Shown here: piece after piece, positions 43,632 to 53,811 of the stretch
Layout of the letters: the number at the start of each line of letters is the position of its first letter
How positions within the stretch are numbered: position 1 is the first letter of the stretch
Source of the DNA: Crossiella sp. CA-258035
GTDB lineage: Bacteria; Actinomycetota; Actinomycetes; Mycobacteriales; Pseudonocardiaceae
NCBI RefSeq assembly: GCF_030064675.1
Contig: NZ_CP116413.1
Coordinates: forward strand, 6,232,001 to 6,296,000
Length of the DNA: 64,000 nt
Reading direction: 5' to 3'
Position numbers and translations under genes: made by a program
Notes under the pieces: model-generated
What the model saw: only the letters and a program-made list of their open reading frames with translations
Told to the model about the DNA's origin: nothing
Database searches by the model: none

Positions 43632-44570
43632 TTAGGCCCATCGGGCCAGGACCGCTCGGCCGAACCCAGGGAGGGCCACGGCCAGGCGGCGGGCCTTGGG
43701 CACCACCACTCGGCGGTCCAGGACCCGGTAGTCGGCGGCCTCGATCTCGTCCAGGATGCCTTGGTAGAGCTCGAAAGCGGTCGCCACGCAGGGGCGGGAG
43801 ACCGGGGCCAGCATGGCGATGCCCGGTGCGGCGCGGCGGTAGGTGGCCCGGGTGCGGGAGACCAGGTGGGCCAGTGCGGCGCGCAGCGCGTGGTCGGTGT
43901 GGCCGCGCGCCCGGCAGTGCTGGAGCCGCTCGCGGTCCACGCCGAAGGCGGCCAGCTCCTCCAGCGGCAGGTAGACCCGGTCCCGGTCGAGGTCCTCGCC
44001 GACGTCGCGGAGGAAGTTGGTGAGCTGGAACGCCTCGCCCAGCGCGGCGGCGTGCGGTTCGGCCTCCGCCCTCGGCGTCACGGTGCCCAGCACCGGCAGC
44101 ACCTGCAGGCCGATCACCTCGGCCGAGCCGCGCACGTAGCGGGCCAGCTCGGCGAAGGTGGCGTACTCGCGGACCTCGGTGTCCATCCGCATCGAGGTGA
44201 GGAAGTCGGCGAAGTAGCCGCGGTCGATGTCGTAGCGCGCCACGGTGTCCACCACCGCGGCCAGCACCGGGTGCCTGCTGTGCCCCTGCGCGAACCCCTC
44301 GGCCAGATCCGCGCCCAGCTCGTCCAGCGCGGCCCGGCGCTGGGCCAGGGTGCGCCCGTCACCCTGGTCGTCGACGATCTCATCGGCCCAGCGGGCGAAG
44401 CCGTAGAGGGCGTGCACGGCGGGGCGCTGGGCCGGGGTGAGCATCCGGGTGGCCAGGAAGTAGGTGCGGCCGTAGCGGGCGTTGATCTCCCGGCAGCGGC
44501 GGTAGGCGGTGCGCAGCGACGGTTCGAGCACGCCTGCGGCGTCCAGTTCGGTGGTGGTCAGCGGGGACAC
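43632..44570 (-). CDS. Phytoene/squalene synthase family protein
   Basis: The 312-residue trans-isoprenyl diphosphate synthase has both Asp-rich motifs: DEIVD (in [13 protein letters not shown]) and DVGED (in [21 protein letters not shown]). It joins two prenyl diphosphates head to head to give phytoene or squalene-like products. No other carotenoid or hopanoid gene lies in the window, so the pathway is not fixed. The GTG at 44570 is chosen because conserved sequence begins soon after it. Confidence 0.88.
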   Translation of the reverse strand: MSPLTTTELDAAGVLEPSLRTAYRRCREINARYGRTYFLATRMLTPAQRPAVHALYGFARWADEIVDDQGDGRTLAQRRAALDELGADLAEGFAQGHSRHPVLAAVVDTVARYDIDRGYFADFLTSMRMDTEVREYATFAELARYVRGSAEVIGLQVLPVLGTVTPRAEAEPHAAALGEAFQLTNFLRDVGEDLDRDRVYLPLEELAAFGVDRERLQHCRARGHTDHALRAALAHLVSRTRATYRRAAPGIAMLAPVSRPCVATAFELYQGILDEIEAADYRVLDRRVVVPKARRLAVALPGFGRAVLARWA

Positions 44571-44614
44571 GTCACGAGTCTGGCGGCTGCTCCGTTCGGC
44601 TGCACGCCGGGGCG

Positions 44615-46471
44615 TCACCTGCTGCCAAAACTGGCCGCGGCCCATCCCGTCAGCTCGATCTTGGCCTGGGCCAGCAAGGCGGGGTCGGTGGTGGCCGGGG
44701 CGATGAGCGCGGCGTGCAGGGTGCCAGCGGGTCCCCCTGGCAGCAGCAGCCGCGCGGCCCCGGCGTGCCGTTCCACGCCGATCCCGCTGCCGTTGTAGGC
44801 GGGCAGCGCGCCGGAGGTCCCGAGGTCCGAGACCAGTGCGCCCGCCGCCAGGTCCTCCGGCAGCTGCACCTCGGTGGGCGCGGCCGAGCCGGTGGACCGC
44901 CAGACCAGCACCGCGTGCCGCCGGTCCGCGGTCAGCCGCGCCATCGCGGGGTGTTCGGCCGGTACCCGCTGCCACTGCTGCACGGTGCCGCCGTCCCGGC
45001 TGAGGTCCTCGAAGCTGAAGGCCAGCGTGCGCCCGGCCACCGCGCGCGGGTAGGCCCGGTCGATCACCCGCCGATCCACCCTGGGCACCACGGCTCCGCT
45101 GTTGTCCTTGTGCACCGGGGAGAAGTCCTCGTCCATCCACGCGTCGGCCTCGGTGAGCACCTTGTCCGGGTTGCCGTTCATCAGCTCCCGGTGCCGCCCG
45201 CTGTTGGTGTCCCACTGCCACTGGGTGGCCGACATCGGCGGGGCGGCGTTGCGCGCCTCCCGCCACCAGTTCCTCCCGGCCAGCCCGGAGTCCAGGGACT
45301 GGTAGGCGGCCTTGAGGATGCTGGGCGTCTTGTCCGAGGTGAAGCCGGTGATCGGGTGGCCGAACTCGGTGAGGATCGGCGCGGTCCGGTGGTACTGCGC
45401 GCGTTCCCGCACCGCGCGGATGTCCGCGGTGTACTCGCCGTCACCGGCCTTGCCCGGCTTGAGGATGCCGGAGCGGGCCTTGGCGTCGTAGAAGTGCGCG
45501 TTGAACACGAACCGCTGGCCCAGCGGCGGGATCTCGGTCAGCCCGCCCGGCTCCTGGAAGATCGAGGTGTTGATGTTCCAGTACACCAGCGGTTCGGCGA
45601 ACAGCGGCTTGCCGATCCAGCCCGCGCGGTCCATGGCCGCGCGCACCCGGTGGTAGAACGGGGCCAGCAGGTCGCGCTCCCAGGCCGGTCCCTGCTGACC
45701 CTGGTCGTAGCGGCCGGCGTAGGGCTCGTTCAGCGGGTTGAAGCCGACGATCCGCCGGAACTCGGTGGCGCTCAAGGAGTTCCGCAGGTGGTTCAGCGCG
45801 GTCTCGGTCTGCGCCAGGAAGGCGTCCAGGATGCCGCGCGGGCCCGCCTCGGTCTCGATCCGCCGGTTGTGCCAGAAGTCGTAGGTGGCCATGGTGACCG
45901 CCTTGTTGTTCTTCATGTTCTGGCCCCAGTTGACGCAGGCCTCGCAGTGCTCCTTGGGATAGCCACCGGCCCGCACCACCCACTCCGGCGCGCCGTCCCC
46001 GGTGTACCAACTGTCCACAGTGAACAGATAGCGGGAGTAGAGGTCCTGGTGGTAGTCCAGGAAGACGAACAGCCCGGCGTTGAGGAACTCCTTGACCTGC
46101 GCGGCCACCCGGTCCAGGTAGCCCCGGTCGATCTGTCCCGCCCTTGGCTCGACCCGTTCCCAGGTGATCAGGAAGCGCACCGCGTTGGCCCCGGTCAGCC
46201 TGCGCAGGCTGCTCGCCGACACCGCGGCCTCGGCGGTGCTGGGGAAGGGCAGGCCGCCGTGCTCGGCCAACTTGGCGGTGCCGGAGACGTTGTAGCCGCG
46301 CAGCAGCACCTCGCGCCCGTGCCCGTCCCGGAAGGTGCCTTCCGGCGAGACGGTGACCACCTCGGCCCGGCCGTCGTCGAACCACCAGCGCGCGGGCTGG
46401 GCGGGTGCGCCGGGCACCGCCGCGAGTCCGAGCACCACTGCCAGCATCCCGGTGACCACGCTGCGCCACAT
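44615..46471 (-). CDS. Secreted GH5 glycosidase, endoglycoceramidase-like
   Basis: The 618-residue protein has a signal peptide ([27 protein letters not shown]) and a GH5 catalytic barrel. The acid/base Glu is in [11 protein letters not shown] and the nucleophile Glu in [25 protein letters not shown] and [13 protein letters not shown] are typical of the endoglycoceramidase branch, which removes glycans from glycolipids. A beta-sandwich domain follows from about residue 490. Its natural substrate in soil could be fungal or plant glucosylceramide. It follows the phytoene synthase upstream on the same strand with a 44-base gap and may be independent. Confidence 0.85.
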   Translation of the reverse strand: MWRSVVTGMLAVVLGLAAVPGAPAQPARWWFDDGRAEVVTVSPEGTFRDGHGREVLLRGYNVSGTAKLAEHGGLPFPSTAEAAVSASSLRRLTGANAVRFLITWERVEPRAGQIDRGYLDRVAAQVKEFLNAGLFVFLDYHQDLYSRYLFTVDSWYTGDGAPEWVVRAGGYPKEHCEACVNWGQNMKNNKAVTMATYDFWHNRRIETEAGPRGILDAFLAQTETALNHLRNSLSATEFRRIVGFNPLNEPYAGRYDQGQQGPAWERDLLAPFYHRVRAAMDRAGWIGKPLFAEPLVYWNINTSIFQEPGGLTEIPPLGQRFVFNAHFYDAKARSGILKPGKAGDGEYTADIRAVRERAQYHRTAPILTEFGHPITGFTSDKTPSILKAAYQSLDSGLAGRNWWREARNAAPPMSATQWQWDTNSGRHRELMNGNPDKVLTEADAWMDEDFSPVHKDNSGAVVPRVDRRVIDRAYPRAVAGRTLAFSFEDLSRDGGTVQQWQRVPAEHPAMARLTADRRHAVLVWRSTGSAAPTEVQLPEDLAAGALVSDLGTSGALPAYNGSGIGVERHAGAARLLLPGGPAGTLHAALIAPATTDPALLAQAKIELTGWAAASFGSR

Positions 46472-46504
46472 GCCTGTCGACGCTACGGCCCGGTCCGGCC
46501 GTCG

Positions 46505-47134
46505 TCACCCGCCGAATGAATGTTCTTCACGTTTCAGGTTGGCCTTGGCCCGCGCCTCCCAGCGCGCCCGCGCCGGCGCGCTCCGGTACAGCGGCTCCCG
46601 CGCGATCAGCCCGGCCAGCACCGCGCCCCGCCCGCGCTGCCAGTCCGGCTCGGACACGTGCGCGTACTCCGCCCGCACCGCCCGCGCGTAGCGGTCGTAC
46701 TCGGCCTCCGTGCCGCCCAGCACCGCGAGGTCGGCGTCCAGCAGCGCCAGGGTCAGCGGGTCCTCGCCGAGGTGGTCGATGGTCGCCAGCACCAGCCGCG
46801 CCACCGCCGACCGGTGCTCCTGCGCCACCCCCGCCGCGCCGAGCCGCTCGCGCGCCCACTCGGCGCTGCGCCGCTCGTCCTGGCCCGGCACGCCGTCGTA
46901 GACCACGTCGTGCGCGGCCGCTGCCAGTGCGAGCACCGCTATGTCCACTTCGGACAGTCCGAGCTCCGCGCCGAGCCAGGCCGAGTCGCGCAGCACCGCC
47001 TCGACGTGCGCGAGGTCGTGGTAGCGGCGGTGCGGCTCGCGGTAGCGCTCGATGAGCTCCACCCCGCTCCGCCGGGCCGTGTCCGAATCGCCGCCGAGCC
47101 TTGTCACCGCTGTCACCCACGCGTCCAGCACCAC
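46505..47134 (-). CDS. HD-domain metal-dependent phosphohydrolase (COG4339-like)
   Basis: The 209-residue protein has the HD-type motif set of predicted metal-dependent phosphohydrolases: YREPHRRYHDLAHVEAVL supplies the first His residues, AAAAHDVVYD the HD pair, and ATIDHL and DADLAVLGG the later ligands. The family is widespread in actinomycetes with no proven substrate; nucleotides are likely. GTG at 47134 (or 47131) follows a GAGGAGAGGAGA ribosome site. It is divergent from the SARP-type regulator gene. Confidence 0.82.
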   Translation of the reverse strand: MVLDAWVTAVTRLGGDSDTARRSGVELIERYREPHRRYHDLAHVEAVLRDSAWLGAELGLSEVDIAVLALAAAAHDVVYDGVPGQDERRSAEWARERLGAAGVAQEHRSAVARLVLATIDHLGEDPLTLALLDADLAVLGGTEAEYDRYARAVRAEYAHVSEPDWQRGRGAVLAGLIAREPLYRSAPARARWEARAKANLKREEHSFGG

Positions 47135-47279
47135 GGTGTCTCCTCTCCTCACCACCCAGTGTGACCGCCGGTCTCACAAGATCGGGGGACACGGCTCACG
47201 ACCACATCACGTGAATCCTGTGTCACACTCAGTGAAGACGCTCCGCTGCTGTCCTTCGACCGGCGAAGGGGGAACGCTG

Positions 47280-49457
47280 GTGGACTTCCGGATCCTCGGG
47301 CCTGTCTCAGTCTGGGTCGACGGTTGCCAAATCGGCATCGGTCACCCCGAACTGCGACGGCTGCTCGCGATCCTGCTGCTCGCCGACGGTCGCCCGGTGC
47401 CGAAGGAGCAGGTCATCGCCGACCTGTGGGACGGCGCGCCGCCGCTGCGGCCCGCTCGCGCGCTGCGCAGCCAGTTCGCCCAGCTCAGCCAGACCCTGCC
47501 GCTGACCGAGGCGCAGCTGCACAGCGCGCACGGCAAGCACCAGCTCCAGGTCGACCTGGAGCGGCTGGACTGGCACCGGTTCCGCCAGCTGGTCGGCCGG
47601 GGCCGCACCGCCGCCCGCAGCGGCCGCTACCAGGCCGCGGCGGACATCCTGGCCCAGGCCCTCTCGGAGTGGCAGGGGGACGCGCTGGCCGATGTGGACG
47701 GCGACTGGGCCCGCCGCTGCCGGGCACACCTGGAACGCCAGCGGCGCAGCGCGCGGCAGTGCCTGGTCGCGGCCAGACGGGCCTGCACCGGCCGCCAGAT
47801 CTTCGTGCCGATGCCCCGCCGCAGCGAGGTCGAACGCGGCCCGGTGCCCGCGCAGCTACCGCTGGGCATCGCGGATTTCATTGGCCGGGAACAGGAACTG
47901 ACCACACTGGGCACCGCGCTGCCCGGCACCGTCACGGTGATCAACGGCCCGCCCGGCAGCGGCAAGACCGCCCTCGCGCTGGCCTGGGCGCACCGGATCA
48001 GCGACCGGCACCCCGACGGCGCGCTGTTCGCCGAGCTGCGCGGGCACGGCCCCGGCGAGCCGGTGCCGCCGACCGAGCTGCTCGCCGACTTCCTGACCAG
48101 CCTCGGCGTGGCCCCGGCGAAGATCCCGGCGGCGGAGAGCTGCCGCGCGGAGCTGTTCCGCACCCTGCTGATCCGCCGCCGCCTGCTGCTGGTGCTCGAC
48201 GGCGCACGCGACCTGGCCCAGGTGGAACCGCTGCTGCCCGGCCTGCCGGGGGTGACCGTGGTGATCACCAGCCACGAGCCCCTGGACCTGCCGGGACGGC
48301 GGGTCACGCTCGGGCCGCTGTCCCCCGCGGATGCCACCGCGCTGCTCAAGGAGCTGATCGGGCCCGGCCGGGTGGCCAACCAGGCGGGCGCGCTGGCCGA
48401 TCTGGCCCGCTACTGCGGCTACCTGCCGCTGCCGCTGCGGATCGCCGGCCGCCGGGTGGCCGCCCGCCCGCACACCTACCTGGCCGACCTGGTCGGCGAG
48501 CTGCGCGAGGAACGCCAGCGCCTGGAGCGGATGGCCCCGGACACCGACGGCTCGGCCGCCATGCGCGGCACCTTCCGCTGGTCCTACCGCGCGCTGCCAC
48601 TGCCCGCGCAGCGGATGTTCCGGCTGCTGGGCCTCTACCAGGGCGTGGACATCGACGCGCCCGCCGCGGCCGCACTGTCCGGAATGGACACTGAGCAGGC
48701 GGCGGAGCTGTTGCAGGGCCTGGCCAAGGCGAACCTGCTGCAACCGAGTCCGCGCGGGGCGTTCCAGCTGCACGACCTGCTGCGCGGCTACGCCGGGGAG
48801 CGGGCGCTGCGCGAGGAGGGGGCGAACAACCGGCAGGCCGCGGTGCGCCGCCTGCTGGACTTCTACCGCGCCGCGGGCGCCGACCCGGGCCACGGCTGGT
48901 GCGACACCGAGCTGCTGAACCTGGTGGCCGCGGCGAACAGCGCGACCAGCACCGGTCACCACGAGGTGGCGGTGGACCTGCTGACCACCGCGGGCGCCAT
49001 CCACCGCTCGCGCGGCCAGCTGGACCGGGCGATCGCCCGCTACTACCAGGCCTGGGTGAGCGGGGACCGCACCGGCGACACCGACATCGCGCACCGCCTC
49101 GGCGAGGCGTACCTGGCCGCCGGGCGGTTGTGCGCGGCGGTGGAGGTGCTGGGCCGGGCCGCGCCGGACGCGCTGACCCTGGACCTGCTGGGCGGCTGCT
49201 TCCAGCGGCTGGGCCGCCCGGACGCGGCGATCCAGCACTTCCAGCGCGGCCTGCGCCTGGTCAACGAACCCTCAGGTGAGGCCCGGCTGCTGTCCAGCCT
49301 CGGTGAAGCGCTACGGCGGCTCGGCTCCTTGGCCCAGGCCAGGGAACACCTGACCCGCGCGCTGGAGCTGAGCCGCCGCATCGGCGATCACGGGGTGACC
49401 GCGCACTGCCTGCACAGCCTGAGTCAGCTGCCCAGCACGCTCACCACCCAACCCTGA
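47280..49457 (+). CDS. SARP-NB-ARC-TPR transcriptional regulator (AfsR-like)
   Basis: The 725-residue protein has a shortened OmpR-type DNA-binding domain and BTAD domain (1-165), an NB-ARC ATPase with P-loop NGPPGSGKTALALAWAH, LLLVLDGARDLAQV, VVITSHEPLDLPG and LARYCGYLPLPLRIAG, and C-terminal TPRs (ALTLDLLGGCFQRLGRPDAAIQHFQRGL). Such proteins activate secondary metabolism or sugar genes. The GTG at 47280 has GGGGGA seven bases upstream. Its last 17 bases overlap the convergent deacetylase gene. The neighbouring sugar operon or the window's NRPS operon could be targets, but nothing in the sequence proves it. Confidence 0.88.
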   Translation: MDFRILGPVSVWVDGCQIGIGHPELRRLLAILLLADGRPVPKEQVIADLWDGAPPLRPARALRSQFAQLSQTLPLTEAQLHSAHGKHQLQVDLERLDWHRFRQLVGRGRTAARSGRYQAAADILAQALSEWQGDALADVDGDWARRCRAHLERQRRSARQCLVAARRACTGRQIFVPMPRRSEVERGPVPAQLPLGIADFIGREQELTTLGTALPGTVTVINGPPGSGKTALALAWAHRISDRHPDGALFAELRGHGPGEPVPPTELLADFLTSLGVAPAKIPAAESCRAELFRTLLIRRRLLLVLDGARDLAQVEPLLPGLPGVTVVITSHEPLDLPGRRVTLGPLSPADATALLKELIGPGRVANQAGALADLARYCGYLPLPLRIAGRRVAARPHTYLADLVGELREERQRLERMAPDTDGSAAMRGTFRWSYRALPLPAQRMFRLLGLYQGVDIDAPAAAALSGMDTEQAAELLQGLAKANLLQPSPRGAFQLHDLLRGYAGERALREEGANNRQAAVRRLLDFYRAAGADPGHGWCDTELLNLVAAANSATSTGHHEVAVDLLTTAGAIHRSRGQLDRAIARYYQAWVSGDRTGDTDIAHRLGEAYLAAGRLCAAVEVLGRAAPDALTLDLLGGCFQRLGRPDAAIQHFQRGLRLVNEPSGEARLLSSLGEALRRLGSLAQAREHLTRALELSRRIGDHGVTAHCLHSLSQLPSTLTTQP

Positions 49458-52122
49458 CCCGGGAGGCGGCGACCTTCCCGTCCGGGGTCTCGAACCCGAG
49501 CAGCACCTCGGCCGGTCGCCCACCGGTCACCGGCACGGGCACCTCCCGCCAGCCCCTGGACAGCTCGACCGTCTTGCGCCCCAACAGTTTCCCGTCCTTG
49601 TCCAGCACGAACACGTGTGCCGTGCCGCGCGCGCCGAGCACACCGGCGGTCACCGTGTCGCCCTGCGCTCTGGCCGAACGCAGCCGCGCCGCCTCCCGGC
49701 TGCTGGCGATCGGCTTGCCGCCGAGGGAGATCCCGGTGCGCGCGGACTGGGCCACCGACTGAACTGAGTCCACAGAGGACAGAGCGATCAGCGGCAGCTT
49801 CGCCGGTGGCGGTTCCACCGGGCGGCCCGAGGGCGGGGTGTAGCCGTCGAACGTGGCGCGGCCCCAGCGGTACGGGTCGCCCTGCACGCCGCCCCAGGTG
49901 GACCAGCCGATCCGGGTCTGGCCGGTCTTGTCCTGGGTGTCGGAGTCGTAGACGAACAGGTTCAGCCCGACCTTGGCCGGGTCCAGTGCGCCGGGCACCG
50001 CGGGCAGCGGCAGCGCGAGCTCGATGGTGTAGCCGGTGTAGGGGCTGCTCACCTTGCTCGCGATCTTCAGCCCCGGCACGGTTTCTTCGGCCGGACCTTG
50101 GAAGTTGTCCGCGTCCCTGGCCGCGCAGGGCTTGCCTTCGGTGGTGGTCGGGAAGACGGCCAGTTTCAGCGTGGTGGAGGTGTTCTCGGACTTGCCGCGC
50201 GGGTCGATGGCCAGTTCCAGCGCGTCGGTGCGCCAGTGCCGCTTGCAGTCCGCGGCGGCCAGCACGCTGCCCAGCTTGTCGTCGGTGACGGTCACCGCCG
50301 CGTAGAGGGTGTCGTTGTGCCAGGCCAGCTTGGCCTTGGCCGAGCAGTCCGCGGCGGTGGCGCACTCATCGCCCTCCCAGCGGGTGGAGATGTCCAGCTC
50401 CGGTCCGGTGTACTCCCCCGGCGTGACCACCCCGTCCACCGTCGGCGCCGTGGCGGCCTTCGGGATTGTCGTGCGCGGCACCAGTTCCAGGGCCGGGGTG
50501 CTGCTGCTGACGCCGGTGACGGAGAGGGTGTACCGGTAGTCCCCGCCCTGCATGCCGGTGCGCAGGGTGGCGTCGGTGTTGGTCACCTTGCCGGTGAGTG
50601 TGGTGCTCGCCCCGGCCGCGAGTCCGCTGAACGGCAGGCTGGTGGTGGCGCTGAACCCGGTCGGCGGGGTGATGGTGACGGTGCCGGATCGGGTGGCGGA
50701 ACCGTTGTTGCGCACCAGAATCGGCAGTTCGCGGTCGCCGCCGGAGGGCAGGGTGAGCACCGGCGGCACCAGGTCGGCCAGCGCGGGCACCCCGCTGCGC
50801 TGCGCCCAGTCGCGGAACTGGGCGACCTGCGGCAGCGGCTGCTGCTCGGCGGTCAGCTCCGGCACCACGGCGACCACGGTCTCGGTGTAGCCGGTTCCGT
50901 TGCCACTGCTCAGCTCCACCGGGATCCGCGCCCGGCCGGGCTTGGCGGCCGAGGGCACGGTGACGGTGAGCTCGGCGGTGGCCGACCGTCCAGGAAGGAC
51001 AGTCCCGAGCCGTCCCGACCCGGTGACCCGCCACTCGGCGGGCAGCCCGAGCTTGGCGGAAGCCCTGGTCAGCGCCCGGTTCTCCGGCGCGGTGACGGTG
51101 ACCTTGACCGGCACCGAGGCGCCGGGCACCAGGCTGAACTTCCCGGCCTCGACCTCGGCCCCGGTGCCCAGCGGCAGCCCGCCGGGGGCCGGGACGAGCG
51201 CGCCGTGCAGGGGTCCGTCCGGGCCGTTCGCGGTCGGCGAGAACGGCACCCGGCTGGCCACCTGGGTGAACCAGTCGCAGCCGATCTGCTTCGGATCCGT
51301 TGGCACATCGGGGAACCCGGCCCAGCCCTGGGTCACGTACTCCCGCTGCGCGGACCGCTCCTCCTGCGCCCAGCTGCGACCGGCCACAGTGGACGGACGC
51401 CCGTCCCACACTCCGTACACCCGGTCGGTGGCCTCGGCCGGGGTGAACTTCGCCGCGCAGTCCGGCCCAGTGGGCTGCTGCCCGCGCGCTCCGCCGGTGA
51501 GCAGCCGCTTGACCGCCCACGGCCGCAGGCCCTCCTCGCGGAGCTGCTCCGGATAGGCAGCCGGGTCGGCGGCCACCCGGTAGGCCTCGATGGCCAGGCG
51601 GGCCGCGTACTGGTGGTTGCCGTGGTTGCCGGGCGTGGGCGCGGGGTCCATGGTGACCACCAGCTCCGGCCGGGTCTGCCGGATCGCGCGCACCAGCTTG
51701 CCCAGCACGTCCTTGTGCTGCCAGCCCTGTTCGGTCAGCGGCGAGCTCACCGTGTAGTAGAAGTCGGCCTCGTCGAGGTTGAGCACCTCGGTGATCCCGG
51801 CCCTGGCCACCGCCCTGCGCTCCTCGGCCTCGCGCAACCGGCCCAGTTCCGGGCCTTCCTCCGGTCCGGCCGCGTTGCCGCCGCCCTCGCCGCGGGTGAT
51901 GGTGACCACCCCGGCGCGGACCCGGTGGTCGGCGTGCCACTGCCCGAAGGTGGACAGCGCGAACGCCTCGTCGTCGGGGTGCGCGCCGACGAACAGCGCG
52001 TCCAGGTCCACCGCCGGGCGGGCCGCCCCCTCGGCCACCGCGGTGGCCGGATCTTCCATGGCCACCAACGCGACCAGCGCCGCGGCCACCGGCAGCAGCC
52101 CGGTCAGCCAAGCTCGCTTCAC
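49441..52122 (-). CDS. Secreted PIG-L deacetylase with NEW3 and CBM9-like domains
   Basis: The 893-residue exported protein has a signal peptide (1-32), a PIG-L/LmbE deacetylase domain (residues 38-310; zinc motif GAHPDDEAF, later GNHGNHQYAARLAIEAY), NEW3-type beta-sandwich domains (about 325-540) and a CBM9-like sugar-binding domain (about 560-745; PTVDGVVTPGEYTG, KLAWHNDTLYAAVTVTDD, WRTDALELAID). PIG-L enzymes remove N-acetyl groups from GlcNAc-type sugars. Located at the end of a sugar ABC operon, it probably processes an extracellular amino-sugar polymer before uptake. The GTG at 52122 has AGGAG six bases upstream. Its 3' end overlaps the SARP gene. Confidence 0.87.
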   Translation of the reverse strand: MKRAWLTGLLPVAAALVALVAMEDPATAVAEGAARPAVDLDALFVGAHPDDEAFALSTFGQWHADHRVRAGVVTITRGEGGGNAAGPEEGPELGRLREAEERRAVARAGITEVLNLDEADFYYTVSSPLTEQGWQHKDVLGKLVRAIRQTRPELVVTMDPAPTPGNHGNHQYAARLAIEAYRVAADPAAYPEQLREEGLRPWAVKRLLTGGARGQQPTGPDCAAKFTPAEATDRVYGVWDGRPSTVAGRSWAQEERSAQREYVTQGWAGFPDVPTDPKQIGCDWFTQVASRVPFSPTANGPDGPLHGALVPAPGGLPLGTGAEVEAGKFSLVPGASVPVKVTVTAPENRALTRASAKLGLPAEWRVTGSGRLGTVLPGRSATAELTVTVPSAAKPGRARIPVELSSGNGTGYTETVVAVVPELTAEQQPLPQVAQFRDWAQRSGVPALADLVPPVLTLPSGGDRELPILVRNNGSATRSGTVTITPPTGFSATTSLPFSGLAAGASTTLTGKVTNTDATLRTGMQGGDYRYTLSVTGVSSSTPALELVPRTTIPKAATAPTVDGVVTPGEYTGPELDISTRWEGDECATAADCSAKAKLAWHNDTLYAAVTVTDDKLGSVLAAADCKRHWRTDALELAIDPRGKSENTSTTLKLAVFPTTTEGKPCAARDADNFQGPAEETVPGLKIASKVSSPYTGYTIELALPLPAVPGALDPAKVGLNLFVYDSDTQDKTGQTRIGWSTWGGVQGDPYRWGRATFDGYTPPSGRPVEPPPAKLPLIALSSVDSVQSVAQSARTGISLGGKPIASSREAARLRSARAQGDTVTAGVLGARGTAHVFVLDKDGKLLGRKTVELSRGWREVPVPVTGGRPAEVLLGFETPDGKVAASRVRVGW

Positions 52123-52135
52123 CAGTACTCCTCAG

Positions 52136-52942
52136 TCAACCCTTGACCGCGCCGTCGAGCATGCCGCGGATGAAATGTCGTTGCAGGAACAGGTAGAGCA
52201 CCACCACCGGCAGCGCGACCAGCACCGATCCGGCCGCCAGCAGCGGCACGCTGGTGGTCGCCCTGCCCTGGAAGAACCGCAGTCCCAGCGGGGCCGTGCG
52301 CAGGCCCTCATCGGTGACCATGACCAGGGCGAGCAGGAACTCGTTCCAGGTCCACATGAACACCAGCACCACCAGGGTCAGCACCGCGGGCCGCCCCATC
52401 GGCAGCAGCACCCGCCACAGGATCTGCCAGTGCCCGGCCCCGTCCAGCCGGGCCGCCTCCACCACGCTGGCCGAGCTGGACCGGAAGTAGGCGCGCATCC
52501 AGAACACGCCGAAGGCCACCGACTGCGCGACCTGCGGCAGCACCAGCGCGGCGTAGGTGTCGAGCAGGCCGACGTCGCGCAGGTCGAAGTACAGCGGCAC
52601 CACCACGGCCTGGCTGGGAATGGTGACCCCGAGCAGCAGCAGGTAGAACAGCGCCCCCGAACCGCGGAAACGCATGGTGCCGAAGGCATATCCGGCCAGC
52701 ACGGACAGCAGCGTGGACAGCGCGACCACCGCGACCGCGACGATCAGGCTGGTGCCCAGGTAGTCGCCGAAGCGGCCCTGCGTCCAGGCGGTGAGGAAGT
52801 TCTCCGGATGCCAGCCGCCCTGGCCCGCGGTGTCCGAACGCAGTGCGGTGAACAGGATCCACAGCACCGGGTACAGCGCGTACCCGGCGAAGAGCAGCAG
52901 CACCAGGTAGGTCCCGGCCCGTTCCCAGCGGGAGACCGTCAT
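52136..52942 (-). CDS. Sugar ABC transporter permease (MalG-like)
   Basis: The 268-residue six-helix permease has the coupling loop EAARLDGAGHWQILWRVLLPMGRP and the C-terminal RHFIRGMLDGAVKG. The ATG at 52942 overlaps the stop of the MalF-like gene (ATGA). It works with that protein and the lipoprotein at 53798-55153. As in the cellobiose operon, no ATPase gene is present and a shared MsiK-type ATPase is likely. Confidence 0.92.
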   Translation of the reverse strand: MTVSRWERAGTYLVLLLFAGYALYPVLWILFTALRSDTAGQGGWHPENFLTAWTQGRFGDYLGTSLIVAVAVVALSTLLSVLAGYAFGTMRFRGSGALFYLLLLGVTIPSQAVVVPLYFDLRDVGLLDTYAALVLPQVAQSVAFGVFWMRAYFRSSSASVVEAARLDGAGHWQILWRVLLPMGRPAVLTLVVLVFMWTWNEFLLALVMVTDEGLRTAPLGLRFFQGRATTSVPLLAAGSVLVALPVVVLYLFLQRHFIRGMLDGAVKG

Positions 52943-53811
52943 CGCCTGCCTCCCGCCACCCGCAGCACCACCGCGCTCAGGGCGAACACCAGCGCGGTCA
53001 GCGTCACCCCGATCGCCGCGGCCGAACCCACCTGCCCGGCCTGGAAAGCCCGGTAGTAGATCTCGTAGGCCGGCACCGTGGTCGACTCGCCGGGCCCGCC
53101 CAGCGGGGTCATCACGTACACCAGGTCGAAGGTGCGCAGCGAGGCGATCACGGTCAGGGTCAGCGCGACCGCGATGTCCGGGCGCAGCGCGGGCAGCGTC
53201 ACCGAGCGGAACTCGCGGAACACCCCGGCCCCGTCCAGCCGCGCCGCCTCGTACAGCTCCCCGGAGATCCGGCCGATCCCGGCCAGGAACAGCACCACGG
53301 TCAGCCCGGTCTGCACCCAGGTGCCGACCAGCCCCACCGCGATCAGCGCGGTGCTCTCCTCGCCCAGCCAGTTGTGCGCCAGGGCATCAAGGCCGACCGC
53401 GCGCAACGCGGCGTTGAGCGGGCCGTCCGGGGCCAGGATCTGTTGCCAGGCAACGGCGACCACCACCATGGCCACCACCTGCGGCAGGAACACCACGGTG
53501 CGGAAGAAGGCCAGCCCGCGCACCCGGCTGCGGTGCAGCGCCGAGGCCAGCACCAGACCCAGGATGACCGGCAGCACCGCGAAGAACAGGATCAGCACCA
53601 GCGCGTGCCCGAACGCCGAGCGCAGCCCGTCCTCGGCGAAGAGGGTCAGGTAGTTGTCCAGCCCCGCCCAGGTGCCCAGGGTGAGGCCGTCCCACTCGAA
53701 CAGCGAGATCCACGCGCTGTGCAGCAACGGGAACAGCAGGAACGCGCCGTAGACGGCCAGGGCCGGCACCACGTACAGGTAGCCGACCCGGCGCGGTTCA
53801 CCGGCCGGCAC
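52939..53811 (-). CDS. Sugar ABC transporter permease (MalF-like)
   Basis: The 290-residue permease has six membrane helices (first VGYLYVVPALAVYGAFLLFPLLHSAWISL) and the loop YEAARLDGAGVFREFRSVTLPALRP. The GTG at 53811 overlaps the end of the binding-protein gene by 14 bases, which implies coupled translation. It forms the channel with the MalG-like subunit. Confidence 0.9.
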   Translation of the reverse strand: MPAGEPRRVGYLYVVPALAVYGAFLLFPLLHSAWISLFEWDGLTLGTWAGLDNYLTLFAEDGLRSAFGHALVLILFFAVLPVILGLVLASALHRSRVRGLAFFRTVVFLPQVVAMVVVAVAWQQILAPDGPLNAALRAVGLDALAHNWLGEESTALIAVGLVGTWVQTGLTVVLFLAGIGRISGELYEAARLDGAGVFREFRSVTLPALRPDIAVALTLTVIASLRTFDLVYVMTPLGGPGESTTVPAYEIYYRAFQAGQVGSAAAIGVTLTALVFALSAVVLRVAGGRR

